Origin: Akebia trifoliata
Lineage: Eukaryota > Streptophyta > Magnoliopsida > Ranunculales > Lardizabalaceae
Length of the DNA stretch: 64,000 bases
NCBI GenBank assembly: GCA_017979445.1
Contig: CM030706.1
Location: 8,232,967 to 8,296,966 of the forward strand
Direction of reading: 5' to 3'
The number at the start of each line of letters is the position of its first letter. Position 1 is the first letter of the stretch. Positions 13,201 to 24,284 of this stretch are shown here, in pieces. The position numbers were made by a program, and so were the translations under genes. The notes beneath the pieces are model-generated. The model did no database searches, had not been told where the DNA came from, and saw only the letters and a program-made list of their open reading frames with translations.

Positions 13201-13480
13201 CTTTGAATCCCTCTTTGGGGATTATTTTCAATCGAAATATTGGAGGATCAAGGGTTTCATGAAGAGAGTTTCTGAGTTTTTCAGAGTGTGAAAAGTGAGA
13301 ATTTTTGGTAGAAAAAAAAAATGGAAGGATTTGAAACGGTCGTCTTTCGAAGACTGAAAACGAAGGCGTTTGGCTTTGCTTTGCTGTGATGTGTTGGAGT
13401 CTTGTAAAGCCTTTTAAATTCAGGAATATAAGAGAGAGATGAGGTGGAAGACGGAAAAACTTCGCTGTAGAACTGTTGTT
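13201..13480 (-). promoter_or_regulatory. 5' leader and promoter region of the LRR gene
   Basis: This stretch lies just upstream of the ATG at 13200. It is CT- and GA-rich on the minus strand, as in many plant leaders. A TTATATTCC stretch near 13430 could be a weak TATA element. A longer open frame covers the region up to 13579 but overlaps exon 1 in a different frame, so it is not the protein. The transcription start cannot be fixed from sequence. Confidence 0.3.
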
Positions 13481-13554
13481 GTGCATGTTTGATGTCCAAC
13501 TGGGGAATATCACGTATGGCCCACCAATTAGTGGACCCACACACAGAGATGCAA

Positions 13555-14219
13555 TTTGGTTTGGTTTGCTTCGGCTCAAGGAAAAATTGGAACCGAACCA
13601 ACATAGGTCGGCTCCACTAGATTAGAATCAGAATCGAAACCGAATCAAATCAATTCAAACTAAAATCAATTTGGTTCAGTGCGGTTCAATGAGTTGACAA
13701 TATCCTATAAAATTGCTTGGAAGTAATATATTTTTAGGATAATATGTTAAAGTAACATTAAAATGTACATCGTGAGGGGCATTTTTGGTATGAACTCGTA
13801 TCTCAATGAAAAATATATATGATTTTAATACACATTCACGTCAGAAATATCTCCTATGATGTATATTTCAATGTTACTCCAGCACGACTCATATTTTTAA
13901 TGCCTTCAAAAAAAAGTTAATAATAAAAATGAAATTTCATAATTCATATAACAAGTTACTAATCTATTCTTTAAAAAATTCATTAATTTATGTCCTAACT
14001 CTTAAAATAATTCATAGTAAATCAATATATTTATTATATAAAGGTTCGATTATCGATTTGATTCGATTCTATGTGAGCCTTGAATCGAGAACTAAACCAA
14101 ATTGATCAATTTTCCATTTTCTTAATCCAGAATCGAATGGTTATTTATTCCAAACCAATCCGAAGTTATTAGTTTGGTTCGATACTCGATCTGAACCGGC
14201 CCAAATTGTACCCCTGATA
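13555..14219. repeat. Degenerate GGTTCGGTTT-type repeat, possibly hAT-derived
   Basis: Two clusters of variants of GGTTCGGTTT and AATCGAAACCGAAT (13555-13700 and 14040-14215) surround an AT-rich middle. The right edge, read on the minus strand, begins CAGGGGTACAATTTGGGCC, resembling hAT termini that start CAGGGGT. A matching left terminus was not found, so the boundaries are uncertain. Confidence 0.4.
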
Positions 14220-14277
14220 AAAAGTAAAATACTATAAAAATAATGAATCATAGTACTTTGATATAGACTAATTAATG

Positions 14278-14712
14278 GACCGTACATCTTTGATCAGTGA
14301 GCCATAAAGAATGTGTGGAAGTGAAGATCATATTTTGCTCTTTGGTTTGGATAGCAAAGCTTTTCTCTTAGAATCATTCTCGTCACCTTCCTCATAAGTT
14401 TAACAAAATAAGATCTAAAATTGATTTTAACGAGAGAGCTGCTCTATTTGCCCGCCCCCCCCCCCCCCCCCCCCCGCCCTAACTTCTTAAATTATTTATC
14501 ACACCCCAATTAAAGATTAAAACACTCTTCAAAGATTTGGCTCAAATTATAATTTCAACATTACAAAGCTTTATAATCTTCCTTCGAATAAGACCATACA
14601 TACCTTTGTTAGTGCGCCATGAAAGAATGTGGGGGTGGTGGAGACCATGTTTTACTCTTTTAGTTAGATAGCAATGTTTTTCTCTTAGGTTCATCCTCAT
14701 TTTCAACTTTGA
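14278..14712. repeat. Two diverged direct repeats of about 120 bp around a C21 tract
   Basis: 14278-14395 and 14592-14712 share the order AAGAATGTG, GTGGAGACCAT or GTGAAGATCAT, TTTGCTCTTT or TTTACTCTTT, and TTTTCTCTTAG. Between them, 14455-14475 is a run of 21 C. No coding sense was found. They may be fragments of the same unidentified element. Confidence 0.5.
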
Positions 14713-15696
14713 GAGGATCAAGAGAAGGGACCAACTAGTTGCACACCACCTATGACCAATTGCACTCCCTCGATTAAAAAAATCCTCTTTAACTCCATTT
14801 GGATGATTACACTCCAAAAATGATTAAAAAAATATTGCACTCTTTTTTTCTTTTTCTTTTTCTTTTCCTTCCTTAACTATGTTTATAAGTTTAATTATTG
14901 TTGCAAGAAATACTTACTCGTTTTGGAAATATATTTACGAAGTTGTACTTTTAAAATCATTTTTGCAAGAAATGTTTTGATTCTCTTGAAAAGTTGAATG
15001 ACTTATAAAAGTAACGAAATAAAGAAAAAAGTTGGTAGGAGAGTTGCAAAGATTTTCTTAAAAAAAAAAAACTTTATCCTAAATAAAAAACGAGTAAAGA
15101 GTACAAAACTGCAAGAAAAAAAAAAGTTTTAAACCCTAAGTACAATTATTGAATTAAATAAGATCTAAAATTTAATTTATAAGTTGAGAGATTCTTTAGA
15201 GGAATTGAGAGGAGTGAAAGAAAGATTGAGAGTTGAGAGGCTTGAGAGAGGGGATTCAAGCATGAGTTTTTAAAAGGGTGAGAGAGATTTTTATAGGAGT
15301 TAAGGATTACTTTTAAGGGTAGGATGGTCCAAGATAAAAGGTAGAAGATAATAACATAGGATTTGAAGGATTTTGATTGAAATTTAAGGTTGGTGGAGGG
15401 TAGAAGTGATAAATGATACAAATGGGTAGGATTTTTCAACTCATATAGGTTAAGTGTTAGATAAGATTAGCAGGCGTGGATATTTGTTAGAAAAATAATT
15501 ATGTAAAAATGATAAGTGTTGATATTTTAAAAGGATGGAAAAGATTATGACACGTGACAATAGAAGTATGGGGGTGTAGGTTAAATGAGTTTTAAACCCT
15601 AAGTGCAATTATCAGAATGTTAGGGAGTCAAAATGGAATTATGCCAAACTACAAGAGTCAAAAGTGTAATTTACCTTAAGAAATTTATGTGCTAAG

Positions 15697-15958
15697 CAGA
15701 TGAACCAATGGCATGATACCATGTGTATTGAAAAAGCAAATGTGATTCGTTGGTGGAGGAAAATTTTCTGGGCAAAGCACACGTCGAAGTAATACAATTT
15801 GGAAATTAGATTCTATACCAAAAATGCCCTTAAAAAGATTATTTTTTATCAAAATACCCTCAGATTCTAATTTCCAAAGTATATTTATTGAAATTTAACA
15901 TGTAACAAAAACCCATTTTATTTTTTAATACGGCATCATACCATTGGTTCATGAGCGT
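15697..15958. mobile_element. Fold-back MITE
   Basis: The outer arms are GATGAACCAATGGCATGATACC on the left and, inverted, GGCATCATACCATTGGTTCAT on the right. A second inner pair, TTTGGAAATTAGATTCT and its near inverse AGATTCTAATTTCCAAA, nests inside. No coding capacity. Located about 0.5 kb beyond the 3' end of the dehydrogenase gene. Confidence 0.65.
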
Positions 15959-16155
15959 AGCATGGAATTAAGAGAAACTTCGTACTCGATCCATATGGAT
16001 AACATTTTGGATGATTCAACCACATTGGCTCATTCACAACATGAAGATTAACCTTGTAAAAAATCATTACATTCTAAATTACTAACCATATAAAAACCTG
16101 CCTTAAATTAAGCGTTTAAATGAATAAGTCAAGTTTTAGTCACACAAACACACAG

Positions 16156-16159
<4 letters not shown>

Positions 16160-16206
<47 letters not shown>
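16160..16206. repeat. (GA)n microsatellite
   Basis: About 23 GA units. The small ORF running through it encodes an Arg-Glu repeat and is an artefact of the microsatellite. Confidence 0.95.
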
Positions 16207-16209
<3 letters not shown>

Positions 16210-16494
16210 TGTTCTAAAGCTTTCTATAAATTCATTTATATTATTAGCATACAAACTAAAGAAATACATTTAAGAGTAACAACAAGAGTCCCAAGTAACA
16301 GTGTAATACTTTATAAAGCAAAACACAACCATCAACCTACAACAAAAGATGGTATATGAGAGTAATCCTCACTAACTACTACACAGACACCCATACCTAA
16401 TTCTACAAAAATAAAGAATAAAGTGCTTCTAAAAGTTTTATAAGTTCAAGCATAAACCGAACAATAAACCAACCACACCATTTTTTTTTTCCTT

Positions 16495-17937
16495 TTATGC
16501 CACAACAGGCATGTCCTTTAGCCATGGATCGAGGGGTTTACCGATAGAGTACACGATGAATCCAATATTCCTCAATTTCTCAATGTCCATAATGTTCCGC
16601 CCATCAAATACAAAAGCCGGCTTCTGCATGTTATCATAGATTCTTTGGTAGTCCAATTTCTTGAACTCGTCCCATTCTGTCAGAATGCAAATCCCATGGG
16701 CATCCTTTGTGGCTTCGTAGGCATCCCAAACCACGCTCACCTGCTTCACAGTGGTGGGACTCATGGGCTGGAGATGTACTGGGTGGTCCCAATCAAACTT
16801 GTTCATGGACAAATCCCTCTGTATCTGATCATCAGTAACTTGCGGATCATAGATGCTCAAGCGTGCCTTGTCACCTAAAAGACCCTTGCACACGTCAATC
16901 GCAGGTGTCTCCCTAGTGTCACCCGTGTCCTTCTTGAAGGCAAATCCGAGCATGGCGATCTTCTTCCCCGAGACCGTGTTGAACATGGAGGAAACAACTC
17001 GGTTCACGAATCGGTTCTTTTGGTAGTCGTTGATCTTGATGACTTGTTTCCAATAATTTGCAACCTCAGAGAGGCCATTGCACTCACAAATGTAGACAAG
17101 GTTGAGTATGTCCTTCTGGAAGCACGACCCTCCAAATCCAACACTCGCATTGAGAAACTTGGGTCCAATCCTTGTGTCCTTCCCAACCGCATAGGAAACT
17201 TCCGTGACATCTGCACCCGTTGCTTCACAAAGTGCTGACATGGCATTGACGGACGAGATTCTCTGGGCTAGGAAAGCATTGGCAGCTAGCTTCGAGAGCT
17301 CTGCGGACCAAAGGTTAGTCGTTATGATTCTTTCTTCTGGCACCCAATGAGCATAAACATCCTTCAAGTCTTGGATCGCCTTTTGGCCCTCTGGGGTCTC
17401 CCGACCTCCTATTAACACGCGGTCAGGGCTAAAGAGGTCTTGGATTGCAGTCCCCTCCGCAAGGAACTCAGGGTTCGATAGAATTTGAAAGTTGATTCCT
17501 TTGCTGTTATGGGTCAGAATCTTTTCGATCGCCTCCGCTGTTTTCACTGGGACTGTTGATTTCTCAACAACAATTTTGTCGGATTTTGATACATCGGCAA
17601 TCATGCGGGCCGCGCTCTCCCAATAGGTTAGATCGGCAGCTTTGCCTGCCCCAAGGCCACGAGTCTTTGTAGGGGTGTTGACTGAGACAAAGATTATATC
17701 TGCCTCAAATACATGTTTTTCTAAGTCGGTGCTGAAGAAGAGGTTCTTCCCTCTGCATTGCTTTACCACATCATCAAGGCCAGGCTCATATATGGGAAGT
17801 TGGTCACTATTCCAGGCCGCAATCCGAGATACGGAGATGTCGACAACAACAACTTCGATCGAAGGACACTTAAGTGCTATCACTGCCATAGTAGGGCCCC
17901 CAACATACCCGGCTCCAAGACAACAAATCTTCACCAT
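16495..17937 (-). CDS. UGD: UDP-glucose 6-dehydrogenase
   Basis: A complete single-exon coding region of 480 residues, the usual plant UGD length. The enzyme oxidises UDP-glucose to UDP-glucuronate with two NAD+ in the cytosol, supplying precursors for pectin and hemicellulose. The Rossmann motif GAGYVGG is at residues 8-14. The NAD/substrate segments SVNTPT (85-90), EKSTVPVKT (125-133) and [10 protein letters not shown] (155-164) are present. The catalytic cysteine is in [10 protein letters not shown] at Cys272, and the C-terminal domain follows ([16 protein letters not shown]). The start is MVKICC at 17937; five upstream in-frame codons fall at or before a splice acceptor (TCTCTTGCAG, AG at 17947-17948), so they belong mainly to the leader intron. 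The frame is intact with no odd residues. Lack of coding introns together with a leader intron is common for plant UGD genes. Confidence 0.97.
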   Translation of the reverse strand: MVKICCLGAGYVGGPTMAVIALKCPSIEVVVVDISVSRIAAWNSDQLPIYEPGLDDVVKQCRGKNLFFSTDLEKHVFEADIIFVSVNTPTKTRGLGAGKAADLTYWESAARMIADVSKSDKIVVEKSTVPVKTAEAIEKILTHNSKGINFQILSNPEFLAEGTAIQDLFSPDRVLIGGRETPEGQKAIQDLKDVYAHWVPEERIITTNLWSAELSKLAANAFLAQRISSVNAMSALCEATGADVTEVSYAVGKDTRIGPKFLNASVGFGGSCFQKDILNLVYICECNGLSEVANYWKQVIKINDYQKNRFVNRVVSSMFNTVSGKKIAMLGFAFKKDTGDTRETPAIDVCKGLLGDKARLSIYDPQVTDDQIQRDLSMNKFDWDHPVHLQPMSPTTVKQVSVVWDAYEATKDAHGICILTEWDEFKKLDYQRIYDNMQKPAFVFDGRNIMDIEKLRNIGFIVYSIGKPLDPWLKDMPVVA

Positions 17938-18020
17938 TTTTGTTTGCTGCAAGAGAAGAAGCCCATATATCGGGATAAATAATCATTCAAAAAAAATCCA
18001 TTTCTAGATCTACAAGTACA

Positions 18021-18240
18021 AAGATAAAACAATAGAGTCCAGCAACGAGCATAGTCACAAAATTCTCCAATATTTTCCAAAAATGGGTAAAATTCTCTGA
18101 ATAAGGGAATAGCCAATTAAACAACAGATCTTCACAAAGATAAAACAATAGAGTCCAGTAACGTGCATAGTCACAAAATTCTTCAATATTTACCAAAAAT
18201 GGGTAAAATTTTCCGAATAAGGGATCAGCCAATTAAATAG
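18021..18240 (-). repeat. Two tandem copies, period about 116 bp
   Basis: Both copies start AAGATAAAACAATAGAGTCC (18021 and 18137) and continue through AAAAATGGGTAAAATT to AGCCAATTAAA. They differ by scattered substitutions. They lie near the acceptor end of the UGD leader intron. Confidence 0.9.
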
Positions 18241-18711
18241 ACAAATCGACAAATTAATTGATGATTTATCAAAATCAATCGCCAAATAGGGAAACATTTT
18301 TACCTTTCAACCTCAAAATGTAATGTTCTTCAACCTTTAAATCTCAAGAACAATATAGGAAGGATGAAGATGATGGATTTTGGGAAGAAATCCAAAAACA
18401 TCATTAGTATAATCCCCAAAATTTTATAGAACTTTCCTGAACTTATCTGAATTAAGCAAAATGAAACACCGGCTAATAATTACTGAATCTGAACTTGGTT
18501 GCTATGGTGCACAGATCTTATCGTAGACTTGGAACTAGTCCTAAAAGAAGAATGTTGTCGATCTGCTTAATAAATACCAGATTATCCAACGCAATTCACG
18601 TAGTGTAGAAAATTGTATTTGGTTTTAAATGCCCATTTTGAACCAAACCAAGTGGTGTAGACCGGGATCAGAAAGAGGAAGGTACACTAGCCTTAAACAG
18701 GGAAGTAACCC

Positions 18712-19262
18712 ACAGATCTACAATTCAAAGGAGAGGATTGAAATAGCTAAAATATTTGGACAGAAAAATCTGGGTTTCTACCGAATCCTTCTGAAGAAAG
18801 CTCTATTCGCTGTTTAAAAATGTCGATAATGAACCTTACATAAGAGATCAGACATTAACAGATCTACAATTTGAGGGAGAAACTTGAAATATTTGGACAG
18901 AAAATCTGGGTTTCCACTGAATCCTTCCAAGGAAAGTTCGATTCACAGTTTACAAATGTCAATAAAGAACCTAGCTAACAGATCTACAATTGAGAGGAGA
19001 ATATTGAAATGGCTGAAAAATCTGGGTTTCAACTAAATCCTTCCAAGGAAAAAGGTATATTTATAGTTTAAAAATCTCAATAATGAGCCCTAACTAAGAG
19101 ATTATATCCGAACAGATCTACAATTCAAAAGAGAAGTTTGAAATGGAGCCAAAATATTTGGACAGAAAATCTGGGTTTCTACTTCATCCTTCCAAGAAAA
19201 ACTCAAATTCACAGATTAAAAATGTCCATAATGAACCCTACCTAAGAAATCACATATGAATG
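18712..19262 (-). repeat. Four tandem copies, period 120-146 bp
   Basis: Copies start at ACAGATCTACAA at 18712, 18858, 18978 and 19112. Each then carries GAGGAGA/TTGAAAT, mostly with ATTTGGACAGAAAATCTGGG, then TCCTTCCAAG and an AATAATGAACC-like end. Unit lengths of 146, 120 and 134 bp show internal indels. All lie inside the UGD leader intron. Confidence 0.88.
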
Positions 19263-19495
19263 AAAGACTTAGATTTCAAATAAAGATCACACCAATCAGA
19301 TCCACAACACATTATGTGAGATTATAATTTCAAATCAAGAACAAACCAACAAAAACTAAATACCAAAAAACAAACAAAAAACCATTCACATATCAACAAT
19401 TCAGATCAAACAAAGCCAACATAAGAACCCATCAACAGAAGTCACAAATGCAAACAAATCATGAAATTATAACTATAATTTATACCAAATAATAC

Positions 19496-19598
19496 CTTTA
19501 AATTGCTCCCTCCCTAAGACCCAAACAAGGAAAGAGAAGAAGAGATCTGAAAGCTTCTTGTACTGGAAAACAATGAGCCTAGAATCTCCTTAAATACC
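19496..19598 (-). promoter_or_regulatory. UGD core promoter and leader exon
   Basis: On the minus strand, GGGTATTTAAGG (TATA-like, 19591-19598) is followed by a CT-rich leader ending at the donor at 19496. A start of transcription about 30 bases below the TATA box, near 19563, would give a first non-coding exon of roughly 70 bases. This is inferred from spacing only. Confidence 0.6.
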
Positions 19599-19706
19599 CA
19601 AAACCCATCTTAGATCTACATCTAAGATATTTACAAAACTACTCTAAGTCCGGTCTGAACTCCGGATGTAACAGCTGAAGATAAATTTTCAACACGTTTT
19701 CAAAAT

Positions 19707-19830
19707 TCAGACCTGCTTACCATAACTTTTGCTAACGCCACCCGCAAGATGCGTGATTTATTCTTTGGTGATTTAGACATGAATTGGGGTGGAGTTAGCA
19801 AAAGTTGATGTGGTAACAGAATCTCTTTTT
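19707..19830. mobile_element. Fold-back MITE, family 'GCCACACC', copy 2 (diverged)
   Basis: Shares AACTTTTGCTAACGCCACCC on the left, GGGGTGGAGTTAGCAAAAGTTG on the right and the centre TTCTTTGGTGATTTA with copy 1 at 7634-7768. The outer tips are eroded (TGTGGTAACAGAATCTCT). It lies about 0.1 kb upstream of the UGD TATA-like box. Confidence 0.7.
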
Positions 19831-19839
19831 TTAATCCAC

Positions 19840-20680
19840 ACATTTAATTAGCTTCTCGGCGATACCCATGCCACCAAAAAAGAATACAAGTCAAATATTT
19901 ATTTCACTAAAAAAAAAAATCATATTCTTGAAAACATATTTCCCAACCAAGGTATCAGGCAACTATGAGCACCCAACTAATCCTCGAGACATGTATAATC
20001 TCGTCCCCACCCCCACCCGCACCCGACACTAGGTAATTTTGGGATAAAACTCCAAGAGTAGCCCTTAAGAGAGTATTCAAATGCAAGACCTTTCCTTCCA
20101 GAAACATGATCTTGGTCAGCTCACCAATCATTGGGATTATATCACAAATATATTCGTAGATTTGAATGTATGAAGCTAAATTGTAATATTCTATTATGAA
20201 CTAACTAAAAATTATCTAAATGCCACCGTTTTCAATCTATAACCAAATATCCTTGATTTTTCTAATCAAAACCAACCATCTTCAATTCCTATCAGATAAA
20301 TAATAAAAAATTTATCCGCACTCTTCAACCTTACGATTTTATCTATTTCAATCTTTAAAAATGTTGTTACCATCTTCTTCAACCTTAGGATAATATCTAC
20401 TTCAATCTTCAAACCTTAAGAGTAAGATGTGATTTTTAAGTAGAAGATGGTAAAATTTTACAAAGATAAAAAAAAACAAAGGTTCAATAGGAAATCAGAG
20501 CGAAGCTAAGAATTATGTATTGAAGATAGGGTTCAATAGATTAAAACCAATTCACTATGGTTGACTAATAAGGTTGAAGAGCTTGAAAATAATTGGTTTT
20601 GAAGAGAAAATCCAATGTTTTTTGTTAGAGGTTGAAGAAAAAGGTATTTAGGTCATTTTTCATTATTCTATAAGAGAAGA
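19840..20680. other. Gene-free stretch upstream of UGD
   Basis: No gene was seen. Stretches rich in CTTCAACCTTA and CTTCAATCTT (20320-20420), with partly inverted forms such as GGTTGAAG (20575, 20630), suggest a decayed fold-back element. Boundaries could not be set. Confidence 0.35.
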
Positions 20681-20689
20681 CCTAAGTCA

Positions 20690-21880
20690 AGAGGGCAATG
20701 TCATCAGTTTTAAAACATATGTAAGGATCTAAAATATTAACCAAAACACCTACATGCCTACCTGACCTTTTGTCTTTTCTAATAGATAAATAGAAAATGA
20801 CTTCAATACACTCACAATCAACTTAAGATAAATAAATAAAAAAACTCTTTGGCTTGTTTTCCCAAAGTCTACTGGTCTGCAACATCTTGGGTAGAAAAAT
20901 TTATCTTAGACTCTTAAACCATAGGACTAATCTACTTTAACCGTCAAACCTAAAGAACAAGATAGGCTTTCTAAAATAGAGATGGAATTTTTTTAAAAGA
21001 AAATTCTATGGAATTTTTTAGAAGGAAATTCTATGGTTTTCTATAAAGGATCAAGGCAAAGTTGAAAATGAGATTAAATAAATTAAAATTAATTTTGTAT
21101 AGAAATTGAAGAGTTTGAAGATGACTAATTTTAGGACGAAAAATGAAGGATTTTTACTCATAGGATGATTGTATTTACATTATTTTTGGTAGTGACAGAA
21201 AGTAAAACAATGTCAATGGGGGCATGTATTTAGTTTGAAAACATAGGGACATCTTAAACATTCACCCAAATGTGAAGGGTTGTTCAAATCAACAAAAATG
21301 TTGGAGGGGGGAGGGGACATGTCATCGGTTTGAAAACATAATGGTATCTTGAATATCCACAAAACATTGAGGGGGCATGTTAATTGTGGATTTGAAAGCA
21401 AAGGGATGTTTCAAATATTCATGGAAAAATTGAGGGGAGAAGGTCGAAGTAGCTAGGTGGTTCTCAAATATTAAGCAAATAGAGGGAGTTCTATTAAACC
21501 CAAAAAATTTAGTGGGCCGGGGGCAGCAGCCAAAAATTTCAAACATTTATAGGGGCAAATTCAAAATATATCAAAAAGTTTAATGGAAGTATCTAATTTT
21601 ATAAAATTAGTGTGTGGGTGTGGGTGGGGGTGGGGTTGGGGGGGGGGGGGGGGGCAAGTGTTGCCATTGCCCTTCTGTATATCTGTTCCTGACTAAACTT
21701 GAAAAGAAAAATCAAGGGTTATGTTTATAGCTTGAAAATGAGGATACTTATGTCATTTTATTATTAGTATATAATGGAAAAATGGGTCCATGGGGGCATG
21801 TCATTAGTTGGTAAACACTGGAGATATCTAAAATATTGGCAAAACTGTGGAGGGGTATGTCTAAATCAACCTAACATTTT
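20690..21880. repeat. Degenerate repeats of a GGGGCATGTCATC...GAAAACATA module
   Basis: A module of roughly 50-95 bp recurs near 20690, 21216, 21310, 21373 and 21795. It consists of GGGG(C/A)ATGT, then GTTTGAAAACATA, then a TATCTTAAATATTCACC-like end. A further copy lies near 54985, upstream of the peptidase gene. A run of 17 G occurs at 21638-21654. No protein-coding sense was found. Confidence 0.55.
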
Positions 21881-22334
21881 CAATGAGCTTTTTAATTAAG
21901 AACTTTGATTTTAGTTTTGAGGGACACGAGTTTGCACATGCCTACTAGTGCCGGCATCCTCTTTGGGGTTAAGGGCCAGAAGAAGAAAGACAGTTATAGG
22001 GGGTATCATTTAAAAAGTAAAAGAATAAAAATAAAAATAAAACTATAAAATTTGGAAGGGCATTACTAGAAAAGGGTAAGAAGAGAAGATTCATAGTTGA
22101 AAATTGTCTATCAAAAAGCAATGCCTATTTTTTTTTAAGGAAAATGCTTGACTGCGTGTGTTGGACACTAGATTCAACATTGTGCTAACCTAGCATTGCA
22201 TAGAGAACTGTTGATTTTCTATCTTGTACTTTGAGGAATTAAATCTATGGTTATCCGTGCATTGCTAGGTTAGCTCAGTGTTGAGCCCAGTGCCCAACAA
22301 AATCAGTGTAGCATGACTCTTTTATATATGAATC

Positions 22335-22560
22335 ATGATAATCTAACTACCCCACGTGGCACACTCGATCGACTCTCCTGATGAGACAAGTTCGGGAGCC
22401 GCAGATTTGTATGCCTTGGGATACACAACTACACTTCCCAATAAAAATGTATATCGCAAGGGAATTGTGTATCCTGATATACAGATCTGCGGCTCTCAAA
22501 CTTGTCACGTCGGGAAAATCGATTGAGTATGCCACGTGGGGTAGTCAAATTATCAATGAC
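22335..22560. mobile_element. Near-palindromic MITE with CACGTG in both arms, copy 1
   Basis: Two arms of about 105 bp face each other: GATAATCTAACTACCCCACG then CAAGTTCGGGAGCCGCAG on the left, and their inverse on the right. Each arm has a G-box-like CCACGTGG. The right arm abuts a TA microsatellite (22565-22598). A related element is at 24285-24505. Confidence 0.78.

Positions 22561-22564
<4 letters not shown>

Positions 22565-22598
<34 letters not shown>
22565..22598. repeat. (TA)n microsatellite
   Basis: About 16 TA units directly between two fold-back elements. Confidence 0.95.
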
Positions 22599-22601
<3 letters not shown>

Positions 22602-22606
22602 AAGCG

Positions 22607-22960
22607 TTTGGAAGTCATAAAGAGAGTCAAACATTGTGCCAAACATTTTTCAAAATAAGGTTAGAAATTTCAAAATAGGCAGATTTTTTGTGAGGATGAT
22701 CTCTATGGTGAAGAGATCATCCTCACCAAAAATCAACTCATTTTGAAACTTCTAACCCTAATTTACAAGTTGAAAAATTATGGACCATCTGATTTTTGTA
22801 AATCACTTTTGATGGGGTTAGAAGTTTCGGAATGGGCTGATTTTTAGTGAGGATGATCTCATAAAGACCATCCTCACAAAAAATCAGCTCATTCCGAAAC
22901 TTCTAAACCATACATTAAAAAAATATTTGGCACAATGTTTGGCTATCTTTAAGGCTTTTG
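22607..22960. mobile_element. MITE with nested inverted modules
   Basis: The outer arms are AGTCAAACATTGTGCCAAAC and its inverse ending GGCACAATGTTTGGCTATC. Inside, the pair TTGTGAGGATGATCTC / GAGATCATCCTCACCA and a second, similar hairpin are each flanked by versions of GTTAGAAGTTTC. The element is thus two hairpins inside a larger fold-back. No coding capacity. Confidence 0.72.
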
Positions 22961-23059
22961 ATCGCCACCCATATATGTATAGGGTTAGGATCTGTAGACA
23001 CATAAAGTTACTCATAAAACTACAAAATGTTTTGTCTTATATGGGTAAAAAGATTTGGA

Positions 23060-23885
23060 ATGGGCTAATTTTTTGTGATATACATTTTTATGGGGAAGTG
23101 TAGTTGTGTATCCCAAGGCATACAAAATTAGCGTGTAATGCTAGAAACGTAAGCATGCCATGGCCTCAAAACATGTCATGCCGCGGCTTGTATTTTTATA
23201 TTTCTATTATGTAATTCTTGAATTCCCGTTGCGGTCTCGTTTTTTATCGAACTACGGCTTGAAGACTTTTTAGCTTGTATACTTAGCTTTCTTCTTCCGA
23301 GAGTGAACCAATTTAGAATCATAATTTCTCCTAAATGTTGGCAAATATCCCAATGTTCCATATTGTTCCTAAACTGCAAAATAAACATAAAAACCAAATA
23401 AAAAACATAGAATCACATAAAAAATATAAAACAAACTAAACTTAAATAAAAACAACTAAAATGCTCTAAAATTAACAAAATATTATATTTAAAAGTGGTT
23501 AATTTACAAGTATCATGAGACCTAATAGGTTGACTTCTCCTCAGCTCTTGAGGATCGTAGCTCAGTACCTCCTTTTATGCTCCTATGTGTCACGTGTCAC
23601 TTTTTGATGTCGTACAAAAATACCCTCCAAAGTATTGTTTTAAAAATGAGACCATTTGAGTCATCTTTAAACGAGCTAGATTTTGAATATGTATAGTCAT
23701 GCACTCACATGGATTTGAATGAGATCCAATATAAGCATCGGCCATGTTAATAAAACTTGGTCGAGTCAACCAGATTTTGTATATTTTAATTATATAACAA
23801 ATTTTTTAATGATTTACAGATTTATTATCTAAATAAAAATATGATTCTGTGATTGAGCATCTTTTAATTGAGGCAAATTTACCAA
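23060..23885. other. Mixed repeat fragments, no gene
   Basis: At about 23085-23125 a fragment (GGGGAAGTGTAGTTGTGTAT) matches the inner part of the CACGTG-type MITE. The minus-strand ORF 23176-23397 has no recognised domain. Nothing else was identified. Confidence 0.35.
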
Positions 23886-24246
23886 AACATAAACAACATA
23901 TTAATTATTTATCAAAACTGTGAACTATACATCTTATTTCTAAAAGCGATAATTTATCATTTTTGACAATATTTTATTTTATCAAAACGATAAAAATAAT
24001 AATTTTAATATTTTTACTATCGAAAATACCTTTTTGGTCGGAAGGATCCTTCTAGCATGAGATTAGAATGTATTTTATACATTGTCAAAATGATCCTTCT
24101 AACATAAGATCAGGAAAAAGTATTTTCGATAGCATAAATCTGACAATTATTATTTTTACCATTTTGATAATATAAAATATTTAAAAAAATGATAAATTAC
24201 TATTTTCGAAAATAAGATTTATAATGCTCCATTTTGATAAATATCT
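23886..24246. mobile_element. AT-rich fold-back MITE
   Basis: The arms begin near TTACCAAAACATAAAC / TATTTATCAAAA and invert at GATAAATATCTCTTTAATTA. Inner inverse pairs include AATAATAATTTTAATA, TATCGAAAATACCTTTTT versus AAAAAGTATTTTCGATA, and GGATCCTTCTAGCATGAGAT versus its relative GATCCTTCTAACATAAGAT. No coding capacity. Boundaries are approximate. Confidence 0.6.
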
Positions 24247-24284
24247 CTTTAATTAATTCATTTTATTATTAAATGTTTAAATAA

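Larger units (their letters stand above)
17947..19495 (-). other. Intron in the 5' leader of UGD
   Basis: The donor AAAG|GTATT lies at 19495 and the acceptor TTGCAG at 17947, only nine bases before the UGD start codon. At 1549 bp it holds two sets of tandem repeats (18021-18240 and 18712-19262). Leader introns of plant housekeeping and cell-wall genes often raise expression; that role is inferred here, not shown. Confidence 0.8.

Noticed and set aside
13097..13579. 160-codon minus-strand ORF over LRR exon 1
   Set aside because: It overlaps exon 1 in a different frame; the MGCC frame splices in phase to LRR exons and matches the family, this one matches nothing.
16120..16359. ORF with an Arg-Glu run
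   Set aside because: Created by the GA microsatellite.
16645..18007. Several plus-strand ORFs opposite UGD
   Set aside because: They are antisense shadows of the conserved UGD coding sequence, with no independent domain.
18629..18817. ORF in the UGD leader intron
   Set aside because: It lies on the opposite strand inside the tandem-repeat array, is short and matches no family.
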